Positions 25,607 through 33,207 of a stretch of 64,000 nt of DNA are shown here, one piece after another. The notes below the pieces were generated by a model, which was not told the origin of the DNA, made no database searches, and saw only the letters and a program-made list of their open reading frames with translations. Location: positions 1 through 64,000 of the forward strand of contig NZ_LFXL01000038.1 in NCBI RefSeq assembly GCF_001270745.1, written 5' to 3'. Position 1 is the stretch's first letter; every line of letters begins with the position of its first letter. A program made the position numbers and the translations under genes. The DNA comes from Jiangella muralis. GTDB lineage: Bacteria; Actinomycetota; Actinomycetes; Jiangellales; Jiangellaceae.

Positions 25607-26439
25607 CCGCCGGCCGCCGGCGCGACGCCACGCTCGTCACAGGGCGGCGGGTTGGTGTCGCCCACGAGCTCGAGCTCCTGGTCGATGACCTGCAGCGCCC
25701 GCTCCATCGCCACCGGCCGCAGCCCGCCGATGCCCGGGTGGAACGGGTCGTCGAGCGCCTGCACGAGCAGCAGCAGCGCCGTGATGACGGAGACGACGGT
25801 GCCCATCAGCAGCGCCTGCACCTGGATCGCCTCGCCGCTGTCGGCGAAGAACAGCATGTACACGAAGATCAGCCCGGACGTGAGCATCAGCACGATCCAC
25901 ATGGGCGCCGGGATGACGCCGACCGCGCCGTGGATGCGGTCGTTGCGCGCCTGCTCCCGCGCGGACGTCTGGCTGAGCCAGGTGTCGAACGCCGACTCCT
26001 GGACCGGGGTCTCCGGCTGGACCGTCCGGATGGTGCGGAACAACTGCGCGCCCCACGGGTTGAGCTCCTCGCCGAGGTTGCCCGCGTACATGCGCTCCCA
26101 CTGCACGCCGGCGACCGACCGCGCGTAGCAGACCAGCTGTCCCGTCAGTTCCGCGGCCGTGGGCTGCGGCAACAACTGCGCCGTCTCGACCTGCTGCGCG
26201 ACCAGCAGCGCCTCGTCCTCGGCGCCGGTCCGTGCCGCGTCGTAGCTGGTGAAGGAGAGGAAGACGACGAACCCGAGCAGCACCGCGAACCCCGTGGCCA
26301 GGACGCCGAACACCCCGGCGGCGCGGTCGCCGTCGTGGAAGTAGCTGCCGTCCGGGGCACGCCGCCGGACCAGCAGCATCGCGGCGATCGCCACCGCCGT
26401 CACCGCCACGATGATCACGGCGGCGACGACGATGTTCAT
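25603..26439 (-). CDS. DUF4239-like membrane protein (paralogue)
   Basis: Membrane protein of 278 aa with the same plan as its downstream neighbour: one N-terminal span, basic stretch (RRRAPDGSYFHDGDRAAG), second span with FAVLLGFVVFLSF, a soluble helical region, then two C-terminal spans. FSSYDxAR-type residues (FTSYDAARTGAEDEA) after span 2 are characteristic of DUF4239. ATG 26439 lies 18 nt after the DUF7144-like gene stop and its own stop overlaps the next start. Function unknown; co-translation with a paralogue suggests a two-component membrane complex, by inference. Confidence 0.68.
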   Translation of the reverse strand: MNIVVAAVIIVAVTAVAIAAMLLVRRRAPDGSYFHDGDRAAGVFGVLATGFAVLLGFVVFLSFTSYDAARTGAEDEALLVAQQVETAQLLPQPTAAELTGQLVCYARSVAGVQWERMYAGNLGEELNPWGAQLFRTIRTVQPETPVQESAFDTWLSQTSAREQARNDRIHGAVGVIPAPMWIVLMLTSGLIFVYMLFFADSGEAIQVQALLMGTVVSVITALLLLVQALDDPFHPGIGGLRPVAMERALQVIDQELELVGDTNPPPCDERGVAPAAGG

Positions 26440-26457
26440 CGGCGCCCGCCGGCCGGC

Positions 26458-26889
26458 TCAGCCGTCGGCGATGTCGCGGCCGTGCACCGTCAGCGCCCAG
26501 ATGACGGCGGTGGACGCGGCGACGATGAGGACCGCCCACACCGGTTGGTACGGCAGCCACGCGAACGCCGCCACCATGCTGATCGCGGCGAACGCGACGC
26601 CGACCGCGCGGGCCACGACCGACCCGGTGATCAGGGCGGCGCCGGCGATCACCAGCACGATGCCCAGGATGAGGTTGATCCAGCCCCAGGTGGTCGCGTC
26701 GAAGTCGAAGACGTACTCGCGCACCTGGGTGAAGAAGTCATCGTCGAACAGCGCGACCAGCCCAGCGATCGCGTGCCACGTGCCCGTCATCGCCATCATG
26801 ACGGCGGCGAACACAGTCCAGCCGACGGCCCACGCGGACGGCTCGCGGCGGCCCGGCGGTGCATCGATCGGCGTCTCGATGTCGGTCAT
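26458..26889 (-). CDS. DUF7144-like four-span membrane protein
   Basis: Small membrane protein, 143 aa, with a short charged N-terminus and four hydrophobic spans. The segment WHAIAGLVALFDDDFF followed by TTWGWINLILGIVLVIAG is typical of a widespread actinobacterial membrane family (DUF7144). Start ATG 26889 follows GGGAG and GGGG upstream. It is the first gene of a three-gene minus operon with the two DUF4239-like proteins. No enzymatic motif is visible. Confidence 0.72.
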   Translation of the reverse strand: MTDIETPIDAPPGRREPSAWAVGWTVFAAVMMAMTGTWHAIAGLVALFDDDFFTQVREYVFDFDATTWGWINLILGIVLVIAGAALITGSVVARAVGVAFAAISMVAAFAWLPYQPVWAVLIVAASTAVIWALTVHGRDIADG

Positions 26890-27097
26890 ACCCCGACACT
26901 CCCGCGCCGCCGTGACCTGGCGCATCACCCCGGGCGGGTGATGGCCCACGCCAGGAGTCCCGCGGATGGACGAGCCGACGATCGGTGGCGGCCAATGCGC
27001 CACTCGCTGTCTAGTTCCTCGGAAAGGCGTACCTCTGGCAGACCAACCCCGTGTTGTTGGTACAACTCGACAAGCGGTGCGGCGTTCGCCGTTCGCC

Positions 27098-27225
27098 CGT
27101 TCCTGCCGGTGCACCGTTGGGTGTCCTCGACTTCCGGAGCCGTCTTCGATGGCGGGAGTCGTGTTCGTCGAGGGGCCTTTCGGACGTTTCTCGCTATCGA
27201 AGACGGCCCAGGGCGTCGACGTCAC
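27098..27225 (+). repeat. Dispersed repeat family R2, copy 1
   Basis: Runs from CGTTCCTGCCGGTGCACCG to CGTCGACGTCAC and matches the reverse complement of 60114-60237 over most of its length. Conserved blocks include GGTGTCCTCGACT, CGTCTTCGATGGCGGGAGTC and ATCGAAGACG. The two TCTTCGAT/ATCGAAGA boxes can pair with each other to form a long stem. The flank GCGCGCGTGAAGTG at 27314-27326 is also shared with the second copy, but here it is displaced by a 76-bp hairpin. Confidence 0.75.
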
Positions 27226-27234
27226 TCGCGTGGT

Positions 27235-27310
27235 GGGCACCTCACCCGCCGCAGCACCGGATGAGCGTCTTCGCCGGCGGCTATGCGATGCTCACGCGGG
27301 TGAGGTGCCC
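27235..27310. repeat. Perfect 15-bp stem hairpin nested in repeat R2
   Basis: GGGCACCTCACCCGC (27235-27249) pairs perfectly with GCGGGTGAGGTGCCC (27296-27310), leaving a 46-nt interior. The corresponding place in the other R2 copy (reverse strand, about 60087-60113) lacks this hairpin but keeps the sequences on both sides. The hairpin therefore looks inserted into, or deleted from, the repeat as a unit. Confidence 0.65.
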
Positions 27311-27331
27311 CCGGCGCGCGTGAAGTGAGGC

Positions 27332-27486
27332 GTGCCCAGTCTTTCCCCGTCCCCCTGATAGGTGCCCGTTCTTGGCCGCGTGCGTGCGGGTCAAGTCCAA
27401 GCCCCCGGCCACAGCGAACGCCGACCACAGCGGGCGCGGACTTGAGGCGCGCGTGCGCGGCCAAGAAAATGGGCGCCAGGGGGACG
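27332..27486 (-). repeat. Covarying hairpin repeat R1, copy A
   Basis: Read on the minus strand, this 155-bp unit starts CGTCCCCCTG, has GCCCATTTTCTTGGCCGCG, a second arm CGCGGCCAAGAA, and ends CTATCAGGGGGACGGGGAAAG then GGGCAC. It matches 47977-48120 in order and flanks. The stem halves CTCAAGTCC/GGACTTGA here correspond to CTCAAGCGG/CCGCTTGA in the other copy, so base changes are paired. This indicates a structured RNA or a mobile hairpin rather than protein coding. Confidence 0.75.
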
Positions 27487-27535
27487 ACCAACGTGCGACC
27501 CCCGGCGAACGCGGCAGACCCAGGCACACCACCGT

Positions 27536-27619
27536 GTGAGATCGCTGCGCCGGGTGGGGTGGATCACTGCTGCTCTGGCAACAGCTACGCCACCCGGCAA
27601 GCACAGTGATCTCACCCCG
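27536..27619. repeat. Imperfect palindrome with GTGAGATC ends
   Basis: GTGAGATC (27536-27543) and CCGGGTGG face CCACCCGG and GATCTCAC on the right, giving a two-block stem with a short internal loop. The left block GTGAGATCGCTGCG recurs as a direct repeat at 27694-27707. The right end runs into the tandem 14-bp units. Role unknown. Confidence 0.55.
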
Positions 27620-27651
27620 GTGGGCTCACCCCGGTGGGCTCACCCCGGTGG
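27611..27651. repeat. Three tandem 14-bp units
   Basis: The unit CTCACCCCGGTGGG occurs at 27611-27624 and 27625-27638 and, lacking its last base, at 27639-27651. There is no spacer, so it is a short tandem array and not CRISPR-like. Confidence 0.85.
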
Positions 27652-27804
27652 CGCGCCGGGGGTGGGCGCAGGGTCGTCGCGGCCGAGATCGACGTGAGAT
27701 CGCTGCGGAAACGACGCGGCATGCGTCTGCACATGTGGAGCGGAACCGGCCACGCGACACCCGTTCACACCCGGTTCGAGTGCCGGAGTTCGGAGACCGA
27801 GAAG

Positions 27805-29121
27805 CTAGAGCGCGGAGCGGTCCGCGAGCAGCGTCGCGTCGGGCACCGGCAGGGCGTCGGTGGCCGGCCGCTCGGGGGTGTCCGGCAGCGGTTCCGGGAC
27901 GGCGGTGAGGTCGCCGTCCAGGCCGGGCTGCGGGCCAGGGAGCGTCACGTCGAGGAACGGGACGCCGGGCGGTGCGGCCGGGACGTCGGTCAGCGCCACC
28001 CCGGAGATCGCCGCCGTCCCCGCCGGGCACACCGCCGCCGCGATGGCCTCCGGCAGCACCGACGCGAACCCGTTCCCGTCCAGGCACGTCCCGGTCGACG
28101 GCGCCCGCTCGGTGGAGACGTCGGCGATGTCGACGCGGTTGGCCGCGAAGGTGTTGGCGACGAACCGGTTGTCCAGCGACGGCACGTCCTCGGCGCTGGA
28201 GATGAGGGTGCCGGCGGTGGTGTTGCCGCCGATCAGGTTCCGCTCGATGACGTTCTGCTGGCCGCCGGCGATGCCGATGCCGATGCCGAACCCGCCCTCG
28301 GCCTGCGCCGGCGAGTCGGGCTGCACGTTGTCGCTGATGACGTTGCCGACGACGAGGTTGTCGCGCTGCGGGACGAACGCCTCCTGGTAGTCCGACGTCA
28401 GCGTCAGCCCGACCCGGTTGCCGGCGAACCGGTTCCCGGTGATCAGCACGCCGCCGGAGGCGTTGGCGTTCTCGAACCCGACGGCGTTGCGCTCGGCCAC
28501 GTTCCCGCTGACGACGGCGTCGCAGTCCTCGCACTGGCCCAGGTAGAACCCGGAGTCGGCGCCGCCGGAGGCGTAGCTGTCGACGATGGCGCCGTGCTGG
28601 GAGTGGAACGCGTAGATGCCGTACAGGCCGTTGTTCGTGGAGGTCACGTTGCGGACCTCGTAGCGCTGCAGCAGTTCCGCCTCCGGCGCCTCGCTGCTGT
28701 AGCCGTCGCCGGGGACGTTGCCGGACGCGTCGTGCACGCCCGAGATCAGCACCCCCGCCAGCGTGTGCCGGGTCGCGGTGAGGTTCTGCACCCGGACGCC
28801 GTCGGCGATGCCGAGGATCCCGATGGCCCGCTCGCCCTCGCCATCGACGACGACGCCGTCGCGGTCCTGCCCGCGGATGGTGACGTCGGCCTTGTCGACG
28901 ACGACCGCCTCGGCGTACGTCCCGGCCTCGACCAGCACCAGGCCGCCCTCGGCGACCGCGGCCACCGCCTCGGTGATCGTCGCCGCGTCGGCCGGCACCC
29001 GCACCACCTCGGCGCCGCCCCCGGAAGGGCTCGGGCCGGACGAGGTGGAGTCGTCGCCGGAGCATCCGGCGGCGACGAGGGCGACGACGAGCAGGGCCGC
29101 GGGGCGCAGACGTGGACTCAC
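27805..29121 (-). CDS. Secreted right-handed parallel beta-helix lipoprotein
   Basis: Predicted lipoprotein, 438 aa, with signal peptide and lipobox VAAGC (Cys20), then a low-complexity Ser/Gly linker and a long run of short beta-helix coils. The start of the helix (VRVPADAATITEAVAAVAEGGLVLVEAG-like, then TIRGQDRDGVVVDG) is typical of the NosD/pectate-lyase-like repeat class. Coils are rich in N-N and N-x-F/I steps (NVISDNV, NRFAGNRVGL, NLIGGNTT). A cysteine pair lies in GQCEDCD. It could bind or cleave a polysaccharide, but no catalytic set is clear. Start GTG 29121 lacks an obvious ribosome site. Confidence 0.72.
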   Translation of the reverse strand: MSPRLRPAALLVVALVAAGCSGDDSTSSGPSPSGGGAEVVRVPADAATITEAVAAVAEGGLVLVEAGTYAEAVVVDKADVTIRGQDRDGVVVDGEGERAIGILGIADGVRVQNLTATRHTLAGVLISGVHDASGNVPGDGYSSEAPEAELLQRYEVRNVTSTNNGLYGIYAFHSQHGAIVDSYASGGADSGFYLGQCEDCDAVVSGNVAERNAVGFENANASGGVLITGNRFAGNRVGLTLTSDYQEAFVPQRDNLVVGNVISDNVQPDSPAQAEGGFGIGIGIAGGQQNVIERNLIGGNTTAGTLISSAEDVPSLDNRFVANTFAANRVDIADVSTERAPSTGTCLDGNGFASVLPEAIAAAVCPAGTAAISGVALTDVPAAPPGVPFLDVTLPGPQPGLDGDLTAVPEPLPDTPERPATDALPVPDATLLADRSAL

Positions 29122-29176
29122 CGCCGCACGGTAACCGGGCCGCCCCGCCGCGTGCGGCCGGTTCCGCCGAATGTGA

Positions 29177-29875
29177 TCAGTTAGGCAGCCAGCGGTAGCC
29201 GTGCTCCGGCCGGCCCGCCGACCCGTACCGGGGCGCCACCGTCGCGCGCCCCGTCGCCGCCAGGTGCTCCAGGTAGCGCCGCGCGCTGATCCTCGACAGC
29301 CCCACCCGCTCGGCCAGCTCGGACGCGGACAGGTCGCCGCCGGCGCCGGCCAGTTCGGCCGACACCAGGTCCAGCGTCCGTTCGGACAGCCCTTTCGGCA
29401 GCTTGACGGCACCCGCGGCCGGGCTGCGCAGCAGCTCGTCGACCTGGTCCTGGTCCAGCCGACCGCCGGCGGCCCGGGCCGCGGTGCGGCGCAACTGCTC
29501 GCGGCGGGCCAGATAGGTGTTCATCCGGTCGGCGAACACGTCCAGCGTGAACGGCTTCACCAGGTAGTCGATGACGCCGCCGGCCATCGCGGCGCGGACG
29601 GTGGCCAGCTCGCGCGCCGCGGTGATCGCGATGACGTCGACCTGCGGCGCGGACCTGGCCCGCAGCCGGTTGAGGAACTCGATGCCGGAGATGTCCGGCA
29701 GGTAGATGTCGAGCAGGATCAGCTCCGGCTCCAGTTCCTCGACGGCGCGCAGCGCGTCGGCGCCCAGGTGCACCTCGCCGACGACGGCCAACCCTGGCAC
29801 CGCCTCGACGAACCCGCGGTGGATCGCGGCGACCGCGAAGTCGTCGTCGACGACGAGGGTGCGGACGTCGCTCAC
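29177..29875 (-). CDS. CitB/DctR-type response regulator
   Basis: Response regulator, 232 aa. The receiver domain carries the acidic pair DDD (10-12), the phosphorylation site Asp56 in LLDIYLPD and the conserved lysine in DYLVKPF. The C-terminal domain is the winged-helix type seen in CitB/DcuR regulators, with SASELAERVGLSRISARRYLEHL as the likely DNA-contact segment. GTG 29875 overlaps the kinase stop (GTGA). It is the partner of the kinase encoded just upstream and should control the divergent tctCBA genes. Confidence 0.9.
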   Translation of the reverse strand: MSDVRTLVVDDDFAVAAIHRGFVEAVPGLAVVGEVHLGADALRAVEELEPELILLDIYLPDISGIEFLNRLRARSAPQVDVIAITAARELATVRAAMAGGVIDYLVKPFTLDVFADRMNTYLARREQLRRTAARAAGGRLDQDQVDELLRSPAAGAVKLPKGLSERTLDLVSAELAGAGGDLSASELAERVGLSRISARRYLEHLAATGRATVAPRYGSAGRPEHGYRWLPN

Positions 29876-31455
29876 GGGCGGGCACCTGCCGGGACCCGCG
29901 CGGGCAGCACGACCTCGAACTCCGCTCCCCCGCTGGCGGCGTCGCGCACCGTCACCCGGCCGCCGCGGCGCTGCACGATGCGGTGCACCAGCGCCAGCCC
30001 GATGCCGCGCCCGCCGCCCGGCGACGCGGTCTTCGAGGTGAACCCGGCGGCGAAGATCAGCTGCCGCTGGCCGACCGGCACGCCCGGGCCGTCGTCGGCG
30101 ACCAGCACCCGCACCTCACCGCTGTCGGACTGGTCGATGCGGACGTCGACGGTGCCGCCGTGGCCGGTCGCGTCGGCGGCGTTGTCGACCAGGTTGCCGA
30201 GGATCGTCACCAGCTCGTCGCCGTCGTCGTCCAGCCGGGACTCGGCGTCGACCCGCAGCGTCAGCCCGCGCTCGCGGCAGGTCGCGGCCTTGGCCAGCAG
30301 CAGCGCCGAGACCGCGGGCGCCGTCACCCCTTCGGCGACGGTGCGGGTGACGGTGCCGCCGCGCCCGACCCGGTCGATGAACGACACGGCGTCGTCGGTG
30401 CGGCCCAGCTCCAGCAGCCCGGACACCACGTGCAGGTGGTTGGAGAACTCGTGCGCCTGCGCCCGCAGCGCCTCGGTCAGCGACCGCGCGCCCTCCAGCT
30501 CGCGCAGCGCGTCGTGCAGCTCGGTGCGGTCGCGCAGCGTCAGCACCACGCCGACGGAGCGGCCGTCGGACGTCGCGGACCGCCGGTTCACCACCAGGAT
30601 CCGCACCCCGGCCAGCACCAGCCGGTCGGTGACGTCGGCGTCGTCGGTCGCGACGGCGGCCAGCGTCGGCTCCAGCACGTCGGCGGCGGGCCGGCCGGAC
30701 ACGTCGCCGTCGAGGTCGAGCAGCCGCCGCGCCTCGTCGTTGACCAGCGCGACCCGGCCCGCGTCGTCCAGCGCGACGACGCCTTCGCGGATGCCATGCA
30801 GCATGGCGTCGCGGGTCTCCAGCAGCGTCGCGATCTCGTCCGGCTCCAGCTTGAAGATGCGCCGCCGGACGACGTGCGTCACCCAGGTCGCGCCCAGCGT
30901 GCCGAGCACCGCGGCGCCGGCCAGCCAGGCCAGCAGCGTCGGGATGTCCTCGAGCAGGTCGTCCTGCAGCTCCGACTCCAGCGTGCCGACCGACACCGTG
31001 CCGATGACCGTCCCGCCCGCGTCGAACACCGGCACCTTCACCCGCCACGAGCGGCCCAGCGTGCCGGTCTGCGTCCCCACGTACACCTCGCCGGACAGCG
31101 GCACGCTCGGGTCGGTGGAGACCGGCTCGCCGATGCGCTCCGGGTCCGGGTGCGAGTAGCGGATGCCGTCCCCGTCTGTGACCACGACGTAGGTGACGTT
31201 GGAGGCCTCGCGGATCAGCTCGGCCAGCGGCTGGATGGTCGACGACGGGTCCGGGTCGTCGAACGCGTCGAGCACCGACGGCAGCCCGGCGACGCTGTCG
31301 GCGACCGCGACCATGCGGTCCTGGTAGCTGTCGCGGATCTGCTCGGCCTGCAGCCACGCGGCCAGCCCGCCCGCGGAGACGACCGTGACGAGCACGATCG
31401 CCAGCTGCAGCGCGAGCAGTTGCACCCGCAACGAGACCGACCTGAGCATGCGCAT
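29872..31455 (-). CDS. CitA/DcuS-type sensor histidine kinase
   Basis: Membrane sensor kinase, 527 aa. Spans at about 12-34 and 172-194 enclose an extracytoplasmic PAS-like sensor domain with the YSHPDPERIGEP motif typical of citrate and C4-dicarboxylate sensors. A cytoplasmic PAS domain (about 205-310) precedes the dimerisation helix with phospho-acceptor His335 in QAHEFSNHLHV, and the ATPase domain has NLVDNAADA, DDGPGVP and GGRGIGLALV. ATG 31455 or 31449 may start it. It probably senses a tricarboxylate or related acid outside the cell and drives the divergent transporter operon. Confidence 0.9.
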   Translation of the reverse strand: MRMLRSVSLRVQLLALQLAIVLVTVVSAGGLAAWLQAEQIRDSYQDRMVAVADSVAGLPSVLDAFDDPDPSSTIQPLAELIREASNVTYVVVTDGDGIRYSHPDPERIGEPVSTDPSVPLSGEVYVGTQTGTLGRSWRVKVPVFDAGGTVIGTVSVGTLESELQDDLLEDIPTLLAWLAGAAVLGTLGATWVTHVVRRRIFKLEPDEIATLLETRDAMLHGIREGVVALDDAGRVALVNDEARRLLDLDGDVSGRPAADVLEPTLAAVATDDADVTDRLVLAGVRILVVNRRSATSDGRSVGVVLTLRDRTELHDALRELEGARSLTEALRAQAHEFSNHLHVVSGLLELGRTDDAVSFIDRVGRGGTVTRTVAEGVTAPAVSALLLAKAATCRERGLTLRVDAESRLDDDGDELVTILGNLVDNAADATGHGGTVDVRIDQSDSGEVRVLVADDGPGVPVGQRQLIFAAGFTSKTASPGGGRGIGLALVHRIVQRRGGRVTVRDAASGGAEFEVVLPARVPAGARP

Positions 31456-31478
31456 CAGTGTGCACCGAGGCGGCGCCG

Positions 31479-31583
31479 GACCGAAACACGACCGAAATGA
31501 TCAATACGACCAGTACGACCGGAGAGTTCCGGGAAGGACCGCTCCGCTCCTAGCCTCCAACGTCACCACGCCACTGTGGCGTG
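31479..31583 (+). promoter_or_regulatory. tctC control region: direct repeats and palindrome
   Basis: Between the divergent kinase and tctC genes, GACCGAAA occurs at 31479-31486 and 31490-31497, exactly 11 bp apart, and TACGACC at 31505-31511 and 31514-31520. Helically phased direct repeats suit a CitB-type response regulator. A -10-like TAGCCT is at 31551-31556. Downstream, CACGCCAC-T-GTGGCGTG at 31567-31583 is a perfect palindrome in the likely 5' leader, either a second operator or an RNA hairpin. Confidence 0.5.
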
Positions 31584-31606
31584 CACCACAGACACCAGGA
31601 GGAGTC

Positions 31607-32608
31607 ATGCGAGGTCCCATCCGGCTCGCGATCGGCGCGATGGCGCTGACGGCGGTGCTGACCGCCTGTGGCGGCGACGACGGCGACTCGACGACGGACT
31701 CCGGTTCCAGCGTCGACGATCTGTCCATCATGGTTCCGGCCGACCCGGGCGGCGGCTGGGACCAGACCGGCCGCGCGTTCCAGAAGGCGCTCGACGAGAC
31801 CGGCCTGGCCAGCGGCGCCGAGGTGACCAACGTCGGCGGCGCCGGCGGCACCGTCGGGCTGGCCCAGCTGGCCAACCAGCGCGGCGGCGGCACGACGCTG
31901 ATGGTGACCGGCCTGGTCATGGTCGGCGCCGTCGAGACGAACCAGTCGCAGGCCCGGCTCGAGGACACCACCCCGATCGCCCGGCTGACGTCGGAGGACC
32001 TCATCGTGGTCGTCCCGGCCGAGTCGCCCTACCAGACCGTGAACGACCTGGTCGACGACATCGTCGCCACCGGCAAGGACGTCGCCGTCACCGGCGGATC
32101 GGCCGGCGGCGCCGACCACATCCTCGCCGGGCTGCTGCTCAAGGACGCCGGGGTGCCGGCCGAGGAGCTGATCGACACGCTCAACTACATCGCCTACTCC
32201 GGTGGCGGCGAGTCGCTGGCGGCGCTGCTCGGCGGCCAGGTCGACGCCGGCATCTCCGGCATCGGCGAGTACTCCGAGCAGGTCGCGGCCGGCGAGCTGC
32301 GCGCGCTCGCGGTGTCCGGCCCGGAGCGGGTCGACGGCATCGACGCGCCGACGCTGACCGAGGCCGGCTACGACGTCGAGCTGACGAACTGGCGCGGGCT
32401 GGTCGCGGCCGGCGACATCTCCGACGAGGACCGCGCGGCGCTGGTCGACCTCGTCACCGAGCTGCACGAGTCCGAGGAGTGGAAGGCCGAGCTGGACCGG
32501 GCCGGCTGGGGCGACACGTTCCTCGCCGGTGAGGAGTTCGACGCGTTCATCGGCGAGGAGATCACGTCCGTGCAGAACGTCCTGCGCGACATCGGGCTGG
32601 TGCAGTGA
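31607..32608 (+). CDS. tctC: Tripartite tricarboxylate transporter substrate-binding protein
   Basis: TctC-family lipoprotein, 333 aa, with lipobox LTAC (Cys21). The mature protein starts with LSIMVPADPGGGWDQTGRAF, the characteristic first strand and loop that grips a carboxylate. TNVGGAGGTVGLAQLA and GGSAGGADHI contribute the other loops. It captures a carboxylic acid outside the membrane for TctAB. AGGAGG at 31598-31603 precedes ATG 31607. It is controlled, presumably, by the divergent CitAB-like system. The exact acid (citrate, aromatic or other) is undecided. Confidence 0.9.
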   Translation: MRGPIRLAIGAMALTAVLTACGGDDGDSTTDSGSSVDDLSIMVPADPGGGWDQTGRAFQKALDETGLASGAEVTNVGGAGGTVGLAQLANQRGGGTTLMVTGLVMVGAVETNQSQARLEDTTPIARLTSEDLIVVVPAESPYQTVNDLVDDIVATGKDVAVTGGSAGGADHILAGLLLKDAGVPAEELIDTLNYIAYSGGGESLAALLGGQVDAGISGIGEYSEQVAAGELRALAVSGPERVDGIDAPTLTEAGYDVELTNWRGLVAAGDISDEDRAALVDLVTELHESEEWKAELDRAGWGDTFLAGEEFDAFIGEEITSVQNVLRDIGLVQ

Positions 32609-33207
32609 CGGTGCCCGCCATGGACGGGCCGGTGCCAACCGCGAGCGGCACCGGCCTCCCCGGCCCGCCGGACTCCGGCGGGCGGCTCGGCGGGCCGGGG
32701 CCCGGGCGTTCCTTCCTCGGCCGGGCCGAGGAGTACGTCATCGGCGCGCTCATCGCCGGTCTCGGCGTGTTCGTGCTGTTCGACACCGCGACGATCGCGG
32801 TGCCCGGGTCGTCGAACGCGATGGGGCCGCGGACCTTCCCGTACGTCGTCGGCGCGGTGCTCGTCGGCGCGGGCATCGCGGTGCTGGTGGCGACCGCACG
32901 CGGCCGGGTCGGCGCGGCCGAGGACGGCGAGGACGTCGACCCCAACGCCGGCACCGACTGGCGCACCGTCGTGCAGCTGGTCGCGGTGTTCCTGGCGCAC
33001 GCCTGGCTGATCGAGCGGATCGGCTGGCCGCTGGCCATCACCGTCCTGTTCGCCGGGGCGGCGTGGACGCTGGGCGCACGGCCGTGGTGGCGGCCGGTCG
33101 TGGTGGGCCTGCTGCTGGGGCTGGTGCTGCAGGCGGTGTTCGGGACCGGGCTCGGGCTGTCGCTGCCCGTCGGCTGGCTCGAGGGGGTGCCGCTCATCGA
33201 TGGCTGA
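32605..33207 (+). CDS. tctB: Tripartite tricarboxylate transporter small membrane subunit
   Basis: TctB-like membrane protein, 200 aa, with four hydrophobic spans after a proline/glycine-rich cytoplasmic N-terminus of about 40 residues. [18 protein letters not shown] is typical of the family. GTG 32605 overlaps the tctC stop (GTGA); its own end overlaps the tctA start by 8 nt. It is required with TctA for solute uptake. Confidence 0.85.
   Translation: MTVPAMDGPVPTASGTGLPGPPDSGGRLGGPGPGRSFLGRAEEYVIGALIAGLGVFVLFDTATIAVPGSSNAMGPRTFPYVVGAVLVGAGIAVLVATARGRVGAAEDGEDVDPNAGTDWRTVVQLVAVFLAHAWLIERIGWPLAITVLFAGAAWTLGARPWWRPVVVGLLLGLVLQAVFGTGLGLSLPVGWLEGVPLIDG

Larger units (their letters stand above)
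26890..27804. other. Non-coding island of nested hairpin repeats
   Basis: 915 bp without a convincing gene between two minus-strand genes. It contains, left to right: a repeat shared with 60114-60237, a perfect 15-bp stem hairpin, a reverse-orientation copy of the covarying hairpin also found at 47977, an imperfect palindrome with GTGAGATC ends, three tandem 14-bp units, and a direct repeat GTGAGATCGCTGCG at 27536 and 27694. Open frames here show reading only through palindromes and have no ribosome sites. The left 200 bp (26890-27097) shows nothing I recognise. Confidence 0.6.

Noticed and set aside
26966-27328. Short open frames across the repeat island
   Set aside because: They read through palindromes, lack ribosome sites, and the matching frame in the other repeat copy is on a different strand and phase.
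27536-27619. tRNA gene
   Set aside because: The palindrome has no anticodon, D or T arms and no GTTCGA-type box; the stem is a two-block inverted repeat.
27611-27651. CRISPR-like array
   Set aside because: The units are only 14 bp, abut directly without spacers, and no cas gene is present.
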